Shown here piece after piece: positions 12,201 to 24,187 of a DNA stretch of 64,000 nucleotides. The stretch comes from Amaranthus tricolor. Its lineage: Eukaryota; Streptophyta; Magnoliopsida; Caryophyllales; Amaranthaceae. The stretch covers positions 38,915,875 through 38,979,874 of the forward strand of contig NC_080048.1 of the NCBI RefSeq assembly GCF_026212465.1, read 5' to 3'. Below the pieces are notes generated by a model. That model searched no databases and had not been told where the DNA came from. It saw nothing but the letters and a program-made list of their open reading frames with translations. Position numbers and translations under genes: made by a program. Numbering within the stretch: the stretch's first letter is position 1; each line of letters begins with the position of its first letter.

Positions 12201-15200
12201 TTACTTGCTTTTAATTTGATAATATTCTATCTTGATCATGTTCAAGTGTAATTTGATCATTAATGGGCCATTTTCATAACTAATTTTGATTTCACATAAT
12301 ACTTTGCAGTTTCTTTTGCTCCTTTTGAGCAGTAAATGTTTTTGAAAAGAGTTTAATATGTACCATTTGTGTTTATATATTGTAAAGACTATAAGCTTAA
12401 GTCTGTATGACATATAATCAATTAGCTCAAGTGAAATTACATCAAACCTCAAATATAAGTCAAAAAATTTCCCTTCCTTGAATGTTTCTATAAATTTATG
12501 TGATCAATTGTACTTTCTGATATTGACTATTGGTGATGATAATGGATACAATTTTCTTTTATGTATGTCCAGATTGAAAGCCGACCACAAAGAAAGCAAC
12601 CCCTGCGAATAGTCGATGACCTTAATATTGGGAGTGCCAAGTAAGTAATCAAGAGATATTGACCTTTTCTATAAGTTATGAGTGCAACAAAAATTTTATG
12701 CATTATATTGAGTTGGTTTAAGACCCCTGTTACATCCTTACATGCAATGCAGTGTGCTTGCTCTTCATTATGTAAAATAAGTTATTTAGGTTTCACAAAA
12801 ATGATTGGCTAGGACTTGACAAGGGATAGTAAGTTCAAATCATAAGCTTCAACTAGGACTAAATTGGATTGAACGAGACTAATAAGCTACTAGAATTAAA
12901 AGAGCACTACAAGATCTCTTTTTCAATTGAAACATTTAACAAGTGTTTCAAATCGAATCTATTGCTCCAAATGATGGATGCAAACCAAGCCAAATTTGGT
13001 TTTGTTAAATGTAGTCAATCCCATTTTGTTGGGACTAAGGCTTTGGCATTGGCATTGCTGTATTGTGACCGTTTGCTCTTCACGGAAACTTGATATCGTG
13101 TATTCAGCATTCGGGAGGTATTAGATAATCTATTGGGGTTATTTGAAATGCCAAAAGTTGATAGTCTCCATTGCCTTATAATAATAACAGAAAACCGTCC
13201 TCTGAGGTCTAAAGTCTAAAGTCTGAAGTTCTAATAATAACAGAAAAGCTCCGTTCTCTATGACTTATTTCTCGGAAAATAAGCAAATGTAATGGCCAAA
13301 TTCCGAGAAGCTCAAAGAATTTTAGAAAAGGTGCAGCAAATTTGGTTTAATAAGGTGAATCTGTTTCACATATTGAACTTGGGTTAATAAGTTTAGACAA
13401 AGGCTATAAGTACAAATAAAGTGTAATAAATTCAGAGGAGGGCTAATGAGTTCAAATACGTTGATGTATGTTGGGATAAGCCATACCTCATTCCTCTGGA
13501 CTTCTCTTTGGAGGGGGTACGGGTATGGATTGTTTGTTACCTTCCCTCACCCGAACCCTGTTTTATAGCGGGAGATTGGGTTGTTGATGATGATGATGGG
13601 ATACGCCATATAGAACGAAACCAAGTATTCTTAAATAATAAGTCCTTAACTCCTTGTACTGTGTCAAATACTCAAATTTACCAAACTCCTCGATACACTA
13701 ACGTTGCCCTGACACATGGTATAATAGCCATCTGACCTTAAGGGCCTGAAAGTCCCAAAAATGAAAAGTGAGAAAACTTGAATCATGGCTTCAACATCTC
13801 ATCCATCCACAATATTTTCCACGTTGTCACCAGTTACTTTCATAGAAGATATTATCTCTTTCTTTGCTTTGGTTCATGATCCTATGAGATGCTTTGCTGG
13901 TGATTAACAAAAATTATATATGCAGGTACTTTGACTATCTTTTCTATATTGATTTTGAAGCATCAATGGCAGATCCACGTGCACAAAATGCATTGGGTAA
14001 TCTTCAGGTTAGTTCTGCATTTTTTCACATTAGATGCTTGTTTTAAACTAGAAATGATAGAATATATTCATATATGATTTTAGCTCATGGTGTAGAATAT
14101 TTGGTATTGGCGCTTTACTTACTTTTTGATTGGTTCGTACATTTTTCATGTATTAGAACAGATGTATAATCATTGAGTAGTATGTGGTGAACTGATTGTT
14201 AATTGCATGAAGGCAACATGTTAGTTAAAAAGAGAAATCTTCTTGAAGTTGTTTTTCTCATTGATTTTTGTCTGTTTAAACTTTTTCTTGAGCATTGGTG
14301 TTTAGGCACATAAATAGCTAAGTAATAACTTATGTCTTTACTAAACATGCTTGTAAATAGAAAATACTAATATAATGCCTAAAATGAATGTTGATCAACT
14401 TGTTTCAAATCAGAACCTATACTTCTATATTTGGTGTATGGTATGTTTTTTTATAGTAAATGGAGCTTCAGTGTGCCTTTTTCATTTTTGTTCCTGCTAA
14501 ATTTTATAAGAGGAGAGAGAAAGAGCATAAAGGAGGGAGGAAGGAGATAGTAGCATGGCGTAAAGAGGAAGATTGTAGCCGATTAGTGAATCACAAGATG
14601 TGAAGCAAAGTTGTCTGAAGCACGGTGTAAAATATCGATATCACCATGTCACAATCGTATTCTAAAAGTTTTGAGCTTACCCCGACCGAATAGAGGTCAC
14701 AAGTTACCAGGGCGTATCTAGAACAAAAACATATGATGGTGATAATATATTAAAAAAAGTGTTTTAAGAGGTTTGAACTTATGTCAATGCTTTCGCATAG
14801 CAAAGCTTCTAATACCCGGTTACCAGCACATATTAGTATCTCTAGGTATATATAATTTTGCACATAAATTCTTTGGATTCCAAAAATGTATTTTTCCCAA
14901 TTTTTGAATTTGCAAATCAAATCCAACTTTCACTGTGCAGAGATTTGTACCTAAGTGATACTACCTACATTATTAGGTGAAAAAATTGCACTTCAGGCAG
15001 ATGAAGGGATATCCCATTTTCTAGTCTGATATTTGGCAGTGAGACAACCGCACCACCCTTGTTACCGCATCACTGCGTTTATAATGCAACCGCAACTGAA
15101 ATCGCCTTTTGCACTATGACTCTTGGCCTCTTGGTATAGACTTGAAATGGCAGGCTCCTCCACAAAAGGTGGATGGTGCTCTCCCAGGACTCATCCTTCA

Positions 15201-15815
15201 TTCTTGTAATATTATGGGAATATTATGGTTCCTCCATTGGAGGCTATGATGTGGACTTGCGCACGTATCTAAAGATTGTAAGCGCGTGGTTTTGGGTTGG
15301 CATGAAGAAGCAAATTAGCCAAATTGTGAGCTCTCTATGATTGACTACTTCTCTTGGTCTAATTCATCGATTTGGGATAAACATCCCAAAAAATACCCAC
15401 CTAACTACCCTACCCATTTGTAGAAATTTAGGACATTCAACTATCGGTAAATACTCTATTTGTTTCACTGAGATTGCTACGCTACTCCTTATAAGCTCTC
15501 ACCTTGAGACCTAATCTTTAATCAAGAAGAAGATAGTATGCTTGAGTCATAAGATGAATACCTTATAGCACAATTTGGTTTTGGTACCTCATCGCTATCC
15601 TAACTCCTAATTTAGTTGTCGTATTACGAGCTTAATATACATTTATCAGCATAACAATCAATTCAAGAAAGTACAGCATACATATCCATTTCTATGTTGT
15701 GTGGGAGTAATAAACATGAATTGAGTTTGCAACTTTGCAGGAATTCGCCACATTTCTACGCGTGCTCGGATGTTATCCCATTGATACTTCTCTACAGTGT
15801 ATACAACAACAGTAA
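6287..15815 (+). CDS. ADT: Arogenate/prephenate dehydratase, plastid
   Basis: The enzyme decarboxylates and dehydrates arogenate (or prephenate) in plastids, the last committed route to phenylalanine. Exons: 6287-6494, 8324-8391, 8503-8595, 9564-9764, 10471-10551, 10639-10734, 11659-11736, 11825-11914, 12573-12640, 13926-14007, 15741-15815. They total 1140 nt, 379 aa, and every junction is in phase. A Ser/Asn-rich transit region precedes KPLSVT and [18 protein letters not shown]. The catalytic core has [20 protein letters not shown] (about 135-155) and the TRF motif (256-258). The C-terminal ACT domain, which binds Phe for feedback control, has GPGVLF and the ESRP motif (307-310). Start is the ATG at 6287; an in-frame TTG lies at 6281. 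Multiple introns resemble ADT1/ADT2-type genes rather than the intron-poor ADTs (recalled, not checked). An in-frame TAG lies directly before exon 3, so intron 2 must be removed. Confidence 0.93.
7110..7990 (+). mobile_element. LTR-like remnant in ADT intron 1
   Basis: The segment is compositionally unlike its surroundings. It has a tatatata promoter-like core at about 7572, then a run (about 7700-7830) resembling the R/U5 part of plant Copia LTRs ('ggtggatgtagcctaaaact', 'ggtgaaccaccttaaatctt'). No internal region, primer-binding site or second LTR is recognisable, so it would be a solo or truncated LTR. I could not define TG...CA ends or a target duplication, so the bounds are approximate. 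Confidence 0.45.
8723..9406. mobile_element. MITE with TTAA flanks in ADT intron 3
   Basis: The left end is CAGCCCATTTGGCTAACG and the right end 'gattaccaaacgggctg' is its approximate reverse complement. Subterminal 'taatgggaatgaa' is also mirrored near the right end. TTAA stands on both sides (8719-8722, 9407-9410). A second inverted repeat (8840-9202) is nested inside. Confidence 0.6.
8840..9202. mobile_element. Nested inverted-repeat element (GGGAAATTCCATGTGG)
   Basis: The left end gggaaattccatgtggtaac is matched by right-end 'gtcaccacgtggaattttcc'. Inside there are tandem near-copies of 'ttttccatgtggtagacaaa' near 8875 and 8932. It lies wholly within the 8723-9406 MITE, so it is probably a later insertion. 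Confidence 0.5.
10032..10344. mobile_element. Tourist/PIF-like MITE in ADT intron 4
   Basis: About 313 bp. The left end reads GGCCCGTTTAGTATGTGGTA. The right end 'aataccactaaccaaacaggcc' gives GGCCTGTTTGGTTAGTGGTA when reversed. Terminal identity is clear, but I saw no identical 3-bp target duplication, so the superfamily is inferred. Confidence 0.6.
10787..11076 (+). mobile_element. tRNA-type SINE-like repeat in ADT intron 6
   Basis: A box A-like TGGTTGAGTTGG lies at 10834-10845 and a box B-like GGTTCGAATC at 10889-10898, the pol III promoter arrangement of tRNA-derived SINEs. A direct repeat 'gttagagtata' and a ggcctcaa...cataag motif bracket the unit on both sides, suggesting a dimeric or duplicated structure. 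Diverged relatives occur at 23150-23400, 29690-29850 and, reversed, at 32348-32830. Confidence 0.6.
12043..12147 (+). repeat. SINE/RTE 3'-end-like repeat in ADT intron 8
   Basis: It reads 'tgaggtttgggagtcgaatg', then 'gcagccttacccttgtaac' and 'gataacaaaagggttgtttt'. This is a widely dispersed plant non-LTR tail as I recall it. Matching pieces occur at 1340-1450 and reversed at 31600-31672 and 53735-53830. Confidence 0.5.
13500..13610 (+). repeat. Possible RTE/SINE tail in ADT intron 9
   Basis: The wording 'taccttccctcacccgaacc', 'ttttatagcgggagattggg' and 'ttgttgatgatgatgatggg' resembles the 3' end of plant RTE/TS-type SINEs, which end in TTG-like short repeats. The match is from memory only. 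Confidence 0.35.
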
Positions 15816-16889
15816 CTTTGTTCTGCTAAATGCAACTCCTGTATATGATCCTCTTAACTCTAGGTTCACCCTACATTTACAGCTTTATACTTTGTTCTAC
15901 ATCTGCTCTGTTCCTGTATGATTTTGTAGGACAATAAATTATAAACTTAATCTCCTGATTTGTAATTCATCAGAAATTAAGTGCTGGTGAAAGCCTGTCT
16001 TTGCTATCTTGCTAAGTTATGCAGTACGATCGTTTGAGAAGATGGTTGTTTCTACAAAATGCAACTAGGGGTTAGTAGGGCTCAGAATGTTTCCAGGGAC
16101 CCACTCTGACGCCCAAGTCAGTAACAGTCTGAGACAAATTGCCTAATAGGTCCTTCCAGGAGGCCTGTGGCTGCAAGGTGGATTACTACTTAGGACTTAT
16201 TTTGACGTGAGGTCTTTTGTAATTATTATCTGGCAAAATGTACTTTTGAGGATTATTTATATCAATAGTAATTAATCTCAAAGATTTAAGATTGTGAAAT
16301 TATTGTTCTTCTGAAAATCAACGTGGGTCCTTGAAGTTCAGATATAATAACTCCTTTGCAATAAATTACTTAGAATTCTTTATATATCTCTCAATAGTAA
16401 AATTCAATTGATTTCCATTACCTCATTTATGTGCTCCTTGATGTGTATTTGTAGCCTATCATTGTACATATAGAACATTCTTCTGTTATATCATCAATCC
16501 TCAAAATTTCCTTGCATGCCACTATGCTTGTCTTGGATATGTCAAGCTTCTCTTTATTTTGATGATTTTTCCTTTATTTCTTATGGCGCACTTCGCTTCT
16601 CCTATTAACACATATCCCACTAGCTTATAATGATCTTCTATAATTGACAAGTGTCTTCCAACCGCACGTGACCTTTCCATGCACTACTATTACTAATGTT
16701 CGTTCAATGTTTCTTCAATCCTCCCAGATGAATGTTGCTAGATTACCCTTTGAACTTAATAATTCCTCCCAGATTAGCATTAAATTATTCCTCCCAGATA
16801 ATTTTCTGTTATAATTACCTCTGACTAATATTTTACATATACAATTTGCCCCCTTAGACCTATGAATTCGGTTTCTGAAATTCATGGGT
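15816..16889. other. ADT 3' flank and spacer before the 447-bp array
   Basis: No coding exon is evident. Near 16720-16802 the decamer cctcccagat occurs three times at about 35-bp intervals, right before the tandem array. Confidence 0.5.
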
Positions 16890-18229
16890 CTGTCTTTAGA
16901 ATCAGACATTGATTTTAACAGATGGCTTCTTCCTTGTGTTCATGTAAGAATTAAACAGATTTTTTCTCATTATTCCTTTGTCTTCAGTATCAGATATGGG
17001 TTTGAACAGGTGTCCAGCATCTCACCTATTTTTGTTGAGTTTAATTTTCTGGGACGTTCTTTAAATCTTCATTCTTCAAATTTGTGGCAATATGAAACAT
17101 CTGGGTATTCTAGTCTTTTCCTTCTTCTGGGAACACCCGCGCAATTTCTTTCATCAATGTTTTTGATCATTTCCCATTTGGTGCAATTTTCTGGAAAATT
17201 GTTGAATACGCTACAACTGCTGCAGCATATTTCATCATTACTCCTATTTAATGTAACTAACATTAAATACACATCCAATCACTGTTCCCTACTCCTATAA
17301 TTTTGAATTTTTGGAGGTTTCATCTTGACAGTTGATCTGTCTTTAGAATCAGACATTGATTTTAACATATGGCTTCTTCCTTGTGTTCATGTAAGAATTA
17401 AACAGATTTTTCCTCATTATTCCTTCGTCTTCAGTATCAGATATGGGTTTGAACAGGTGTCCAGCATCTCACCTATTTTTGTTGAGTTTAATTTTCTGGG
17501 ACGTTTTTTAAATCTTCATTCTTCAAATTTCTGGCAATATGAAACATCTGGGTATTCTAGTCTTTTCCTTCTTCTGGGAACACCCGCGCAATTTCTTTCA
17601 TCAATGTTTTTGATCATTTTCCATTTGGTGCAATTTTCTGGAAAATTGTTGAATACGCTACAACTGCTGCAGCATATTTCATCATTACTCCTATTTAATG
17701 TAACTAACATTAAATACACATCCAATCACTGTTCCCTACTCCTATAATTTTGAATTTTTGGAGGTTTCATCTTGACAGTTGATCTGTCTTTAGAATCAGA
17801 CATTGATTTTAACAGATGGCTTCTTCCTTGTGTTCATGTAAGAATTAAACAGATTTTTCCTCATTATTCCTTCGTCTTCAGTATCAGATATGGGTTTGAA
17901 CAGGTGTCCAGCATCTCACCTATTTTTGTTGAGTTTAATTTTCTGGGACGTTCTTTAAATCTTCATTCTTCAAATTTGTGGCAATATGAAACATCTGGGT
18001 ATTCTAGTCTTTTCCTTCTTCTGGGAAACCCGCGCAATTTCTTTCATCAATGTTTTTGATCATTTCCCATTTGGTGCAATTTTCTGGGAAATTGTTGAAC
18101 ACGCTACAACTGCTGCAGCATATTTCATCATTACTCCTATTTAATGTAACTAACATTAAATGCACATCCAATCACTGTTCCCTACTCCTATAATTTTGAA
18201 TTTTTGGAGGTTTCATCTTGACAGTTGAT
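16890..18229 (+). repeat. Three tandem copies of a 447-bp unit
   Basis: Units start at 16890, 17337 and 17784, each with ctgtctttagaatcagacat. The period is 447 bp exactly for the first two, and the third has lost one base (ggaacacccgcg becomes ggaaacccgcg). Copies differ at only a few positions, so the expansion is recent. Copies 1 and 2 keep an open frame of about 138-140 codons through the whole unit; copy 3 is frameshifted. I do not recognise the translated product, and the frame may be accidental. Its position immediately upstream of a decayed gypsy-type-transposon-like gene suggests it is the 5' region of that element. Confidence 0.9.
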
Positions 18230-20639
18230 CTTCTTATTCAAATTACTATGTTTCTTAATGGTTGATCTTCTCTTTTTAAATTTTTCAATGATTATCTTGC
18301 CTATAAATATTCTTATACTTGCATTTATTCCGTTTTTTTTATGCTTTCTTTAAACCCTAATTACTTTCAAACATTCTCTAATTTACTTCTTTGCAAACTT
18401 GTTTCTGCAAACCTTTGTTTTCTTCGACTTATTCTCGCATTAATTTCAACCATGGTTTCTTCAAAGACCTCCCTTCGTGACTTGACTTTTGACTTCAACA
18501 AGAATTAACGGATGCACCAGTTTTTGAATTTTCTCTTTTTATGCAACCAGAGGCATTACCACACAAACCTCCAACTAATTGGAGCATAAAACCTAATGGT
18601 TGGCCTCATCTCCGATGGACTGACCCAATCATTCCTCCTTCCTTGGAGGGTCTTGAAGGTATTCATTTTTACACCCTTTGATCTAGAGGGTTCATCTGAC
18701 ACGATGAAGAGATTACTTACTACTGGGCTCACTTTTCAAACTCTCAACCAGTTGGTAAAGGGTAGGGCCTAGTTTGTGCTGGAAGACTACTGCCAGATCC
18801 CAAAAGAGAAGGGATATTGGTGCAAAATTGGTGAAGAAGGGATGATGGCCAATGAATACATCGTCTCTGAAACCAATGAGGAGGATACTTTCATTCCAGT
18901 TTGTATATACCATTTTGCTTTTGGTTTACGCTTTCCTCTTCACCCATTTTTCTCCCAGATTCTATGTCATTTTCATCTTTCTCTCAACCAACTTCTTCCT
19001 CAAGCTACCAGGAAGATTATGTCCTTTATATGGACTTGTGAATACATGAAGCTTTTCTTGACTCTTAACCTTTTTAAGAGTCTTTTTAAATTAGACGAAA
19101 ATAAGAACAAGCCCTTCATTACTTTTTCTTCAATAAATGGAGCTATGGTCGTCTACCCAGAATTCAACGACCTCAAGGAATACAAGGACAAAATCATCTG
19201 GGTCAGAGTACGCAAGACCCCTGGCCACCCATTTAGATATATGCCTCCAGTCTTCTGGAGTAAATTCAAGGCCAGAGAAACTCTGGAACTGGACGAAATT
19301 CTCCACCTTTCTTGAAGAGAAAGACACACTTTTTTGTACTTTGTTAAACCAAAGGATAAGAATCTGTCTTCTGGGTGGATCCCACATGCTGCGATATTCC
19401 AGCAGGACATATGTTTGTCCCTGGTTAGAATATGTTCCTGTCTGACTTCTGGTATGATATCAATCTTTTCCTATTTGCCATATTTGATGATGATTTTTTT
19501 TACTCATGCTTCCTCTTGTTTATTCTTCTAGATCAGGCAGGTGACTTGTTTCCCTGGAAGACTCTGGGTATTTCTCCCCATGGGAAATATTACAGACCTC
19601 TTCCATGGTCCCCTTGGGCTAACAACACAGCTAACAAGCATCTTTACAGGATGTGCGTTAGTTACCTCCTGTCCCCAACAAAAATTACAAGCAGCGAAAT
19701 TGTTTTATTTTACTATAACCCTCTGGGTCCGGTAGAGGCTCCCAGATGGAGGAGGAGTGACATCTGCCCAGATAACATTACTTATTATACCAGGGCAGGG
19801 CAGAGTCCTCTTCCTCCTGCTAAAAAAGAGTACAGGGATCCTGTGGCCTGGCTTGATCCTCATCCAAACGTCTTCCAGGTCTCAGAGTACTTTGTTGGAG
19901 GTGGTTTTAGAAAGGACAAATTGGGGCCCATACTGCTGCTGCCGATCAAACTGAGCCTTCAACTAAGGGTCCAGTTAAGAAGAAGAGAAGCGTGAAGAAC
20001 AAGAAGAAAAAGGCTAATATTTCTTCTTTCCAGTCTTAGAATGGTGATGATCTCCCTCTTCTGGTTATTCCTTGTGCTTACCTGTCACTTGGGAGTTCAC
20101 AAATTATTATGTTGCTCCCAGGTCAAGACTTAGGTGGTTGCTTTCTTGTTAAATGAAATTTCGTCAATTGCCTTATCATCTCCCAAATATCTAACTTGTC
20201 ATTTGTTTTTACAGCAACTGCCACCACTGCTGCTGTTGAAGCTACTGAAGTTATTAAGGTTGCCCCACTTGAGCCCATCCAGGAGGAGATGGTAGAGGAA
20301 TCTAAAACTACTCTCGAGTCTCCATCCGGGACTCAATCTGAGACTCGAGAGGTTGTTGAGGATGTGAACTCTCCATCTCCATCCGCTTCTCCAGGATACT
20401 AAAACTTATTTTCTTTCCCAGCTGATGATGATGTAGATAAGTTCCTTCAGGGAGCTGGTACAGGTTTTTTAATTGATCTTTATCTCTGGCTTTTATAGAA
20501 TAATTTTTTATCTTCTAACATCTTTATTAACCAGATTTCATCATCATTATTTTTATTATATTTTTTTTAGCTATTGAGCAACCAGCTTCCCCTGCTGTAT
20601 TCCCCACCGATGAAGTCACCCAGACGGAGGGTGAAGAAG

Positions 20640-20822
20640 CAACTGACACTGTTGTTGAAAGCCCTCATCCAGAGGAACCACCCTCTTCCAGACAACAACT
20701 GGATAAGGTGATTACTTCCCAACAATCTGGGTCAATGGACATTATGGCCGATGTTGGGAGGTTTCTGGAAGGCCCACACCATGTTTTTGATGAGGTAACC
20801 AGATCCATATTCAAACTTTACA
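20640..20822 (+). repeat. Internal segment duplication, copy 1
   Basis: About 170 bp beginning gaaagccctcatccagagga and running through 'catattcaaactttacac' recur at 21246-21415 with a few substitutions. Both copies lie in the acidic region of the decayed coiled-coil gene, so the gene was enlarged by tandem segment duplication. Confidence 0.85.
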
Positions 20823-21245
20823 CCTCTGTTCCAGTGACTGAGGTAACCACAGTCCTAGCAGATGTTACTATGGATCCTTCTGACATCCCTGCCCCACAGG
20901 TTGAGGACGTAGTTGAGGAAACATCTGTCCCAGAAACTGATGTTGGAATTCAATCTGTACAATCCAATCTCACAGCCCCTGATGCTGTGGAAATTGTTGG
21001 TGTGAGCCCCTCTCATAAGTTATAGCAAGTCATGGAGGGTGAGACTGCAACTGGGGAAGTCCACCCTACTTCTCCTATCAGAAGTCTGGTAGGTAGGGAC
21101 CCCAGTTCTGCTGAAGTTGTACCTGTTGAAGGTATTCTTCTTCTTTCCTTCTTTTCTATTCTTTTTTTTGTATATTATTATTTTTATTACAACATTCACT
21201 TACATTTTTACTGTCAAGAACACAAAACATAAATAAACAGGCTGC

Positions 21246-21415
21246 TGAAAGCCCTCATCCAGAGGAACCACCCTCTTCCAGACAACAACTGGATGAGGTG
21301 ATTACTTCCCTGCAATTTGGGTCAATGGACATTATGGCCGGTGTTGGGAGGTTTCTAGAAGGCCCACACCATGATTTTGATGAGGTAACCAGATCCATAT
21401 TCAAACTTTACACTT
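21246..21415 (+). repeat. Internal segment duplication, copy 2
   Basis: Second copy of the segment at 20640-20822. It follows an acceptor-like aataaacag and ends just before a TAA. The coiled-coil exon then starts after cag at about 21461. Confidence 0.85.
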
Positions 21416-23149
21416 AACTATTTATGTCTTCAATCTGCTAACTGTTTCTGTCTTGTATGCAGCTAATTAACTCCAGATTCTCTGAGTTAGGCTCTGTGGT
21501 GAAGAAGACATATCATTTTGATCTTCAGAACCTTTGCCAGAAGAATCAAACTCAAGAAGCTGAGATTAATACTCTTCAGGCTGAGGTGGAGGGTCTCAAA
21601 GCTAGGAAGCTGGCACTGAAGTCTGACTATTCCTCTCTTGCAACTGAATTAGAGGGCTTAAATGAGAAAATTCAATTCTCACTAGAACGAAACAAATAAC
21701 TGAAAAGGTAAAACTCAATTTTTGGAGACTTAACTCAGCACTCAACTTGAATTGATGACTGCCAAGGAAGCAAAGATCTTAACTCTAGACATTGGGCTTA
21801 CAAAGGCTGAGAAAACCTAAGTGAACTTAATGCCAAACATAAGGAGCTGCAGGCTAAGCATATATCCCAGTCCAATTACATTTTAGAGCAACAAGCGACC
21901 ATTGCCAAAGGTGTTGAAGAATCTAGCCGACTTTAGAGGGACTTGAAGAAGGTTCAAGATACTTTGGCTTCCGTTGAGCAAACATTTGCTAAAAAGGATG
22001 AGGAAATTTTGCATCTCAGATCTCAACTTTCAAAGTCCAAGTATCTGACAAGGACCCAAAGAGGCCTAATTGATGTTGCAGAGAGTGATAAGAATAAATT
22101 GAGGGAGCAGATATCAGCCTTGGAAGCAAATGTCGACAAACTGGAGATGGAGAAAAAACACCTTAAAGCCCAAAAGAGGAAGAAAGCAACTGAACACTTC
22201 CAATCCCATTTTGAAACTCATCTGACTGCTAATAGGGCAAGGACCAAGGAGGGTACCCTCTGGCACTCAATGAATGCAGTTTTTACTGCTTATCCTGACC
22301 TGGAATGGTCTAAGATTGCACCCTTCTTGGCTCCAGACACTCCAATAGCTAATTCCTTGAATGAGATATAGGAGTAGCTAATTCCTTGATTCGGGAATAT
22401 CTGTTTAATATTTTGAAATTTAAGCACCCTCATAATTTGATTTTTGAGTGTTTCATTAATGGAATCAATTTAGTATTGGTAGTTTTGAAAATAACACTTT
22501 CTACTTCTAACAATAGATGTAATGTATTATCTTTTGGAGGATTTTATAGTTGTAATTATTTTCTCAATTGCTTAGAATTAGGTTATAAATGAGATTAGTT
22601 GATTCCAGTTTTGAGTTTTGACATGTTTGAGCTAAGCAATATATAAACTTTGGTGTTTGAGTTTGAATGAGCTTTCAATTTTGTTGTTTGAACTTGACAT
22701 AGTGAAATTTGACATGTTTGTGCCTTGTTCATGAGCTTGCTCATTTGCTATTTGAGCTTCGAACGAACTTAAATCAAGCTTTATTACAGGGTCGTACATT
22801 TAACGGTTGAGTCACTTTTATAATGAAAAATTGGCATCGCATGTTATGCATGAGACATGACCCATATTTTATAAGCGAACAAAACATATGAGGTTGATTG
22901 CCATTATTTCCCAAATGCTATTTAGGATGGAACCATTGTCAAAAGTTGTGTGTCTAGTTGTTTGATATTTTCACCAATACTCTTAGTAAACAAACATTTT
23001 TTTTGTTAAGTCAGGCAAACGTTGTTTAAACTTTTGATTGAATTAGTTATTTAATATAGTATTAGAATACTCTTGATAAACTAACATTTTTATCTTTGAA
23101 GTTAAGCATTTATTATTTTCATGCTTCAATTGATATGATAGTCTAGAGC

Positions 23150-23400
23150 ATATATTAAAGCTCCAATCATTAACTTAAGCTTTTAGTTGAGTTGATTTCT
23201 AAACAGTATTTTAGAGGCCACCGCAATAGAAAGGTCACGAGTCTAATCTCATGCACCCCTTATTTCAAGTGGAATACTAGCCTCATGTATGAGAAGAGCT
23301 TGTATTTTATCTATATTTCTGCCCAGTGACTCTAATGTGAAGAGGGGTGATAAAATTACAAGCATTAGCTCAAATGTTTGACTTAGTTCCTAGCAGATAG
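23150..23400 (+). mobile_element. Degenerate SINE-like copy
   Basis: Shows 'aacttaagcttttagttgag', 'aggtcacgagtctaatctc' and 'aagtggaatactag' in the order seen at 10787-11076. The box B is eroded. The A-rich start and flanks are unclear. Confidence 0.5.
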
Positions 23401-23444
23401 TTTATCTTTCACGTATATTATTTGTATTCGGATTGGAAGCTGTA

Positions 23445-23566
23445 ATCAAACAATAAACATAGATATAATACAACTTGTTAATTCTGCAAATTTGTAGGAT
23501 CGTCCGATCCTACGATCTGATCCCACCAGTTGATTTCGATCCTACGTAGAATCCTGATCCTGACAA

Positions 23567-23570
<4 letters not shown>
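23445..23570 (+). repeat. 126-bp direct repeat, copy 1
   Basis: Begins atcaaacaataaacatagat and ends cctgatcctgacaaccat, then runs into (AT)n. It contains the palindrome AGGATCGTCCGATCCT. A near-identical copy is at 23941-24066. Confidence 0.9.

Positions 23571-23653
<83 letters not shown>
23571..23653. repeat. (AT)n microsatellite
   Basis: An uninterrupted AT run of roughly 40 units directly after repeat copy 1. Confidence 0.9.
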
Positions 23654-23659
<6 letters not shown>

Positions 23660-23713
23660 ACTATGGTTTATTATTATATCCTTATGTGTATGTGCTATAA
23701 ATATATTATGTGT

Positions 23714-23819
<106 letters not shown>

Positions 23820-23940
23820 CATTTCATTAAGAATAGAGAAAAAACCGACATTAAAAAGGTAATATATGTATGTGTTTTAAAATTAAAGCAAAATCTTAAG
23901 AAAATGTATGAGTTCTTAATACTCTTTTAAATTGAAAATG

Positions 23941-24187
<247 letters not shown>

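Larger units (their letters stand above)
18452..22371 (+). pseudogene. Decayed 'putative gypsy-type transposon' coiled-coil gene
   Basis: An ATG at 18452 opens MVSSKTSLRDLTFDFN but meets TAA within about 18 codons. Further frames hit stops near 18769 and shift after about 19260. A piece around 18900-19030 reads 'FGLRFPLHPFFSQILCHF', then LNQLLPQATRKIMSFI, resembling the plant domain called putative gypsy-type transposon (Transposase_28). Downstream are 19520-19995 (LFPWKTLGISPHGKYY), acidic Ser/Pro-rich pieces at 20215-21140, and a long coiled coil at 21460-22371 ending SKIAPFLAPDTPIANSLNEI. Intron-like gaps separate the pieces. Such proteins are abundant in some plant genomes; despite the name, their mobility is unproven. 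Frame breaks make an intact product unlikely. Confidence 0.65.

Noticed and set aside
16884..18059. Possible family of three tandem genes (138, 140, 95 codons)
   Set aside because: The frames come from the 447-bp repeat. There is no recognisable domain, no good start context, and the third copy is frameshifted, so they are not called as genes.
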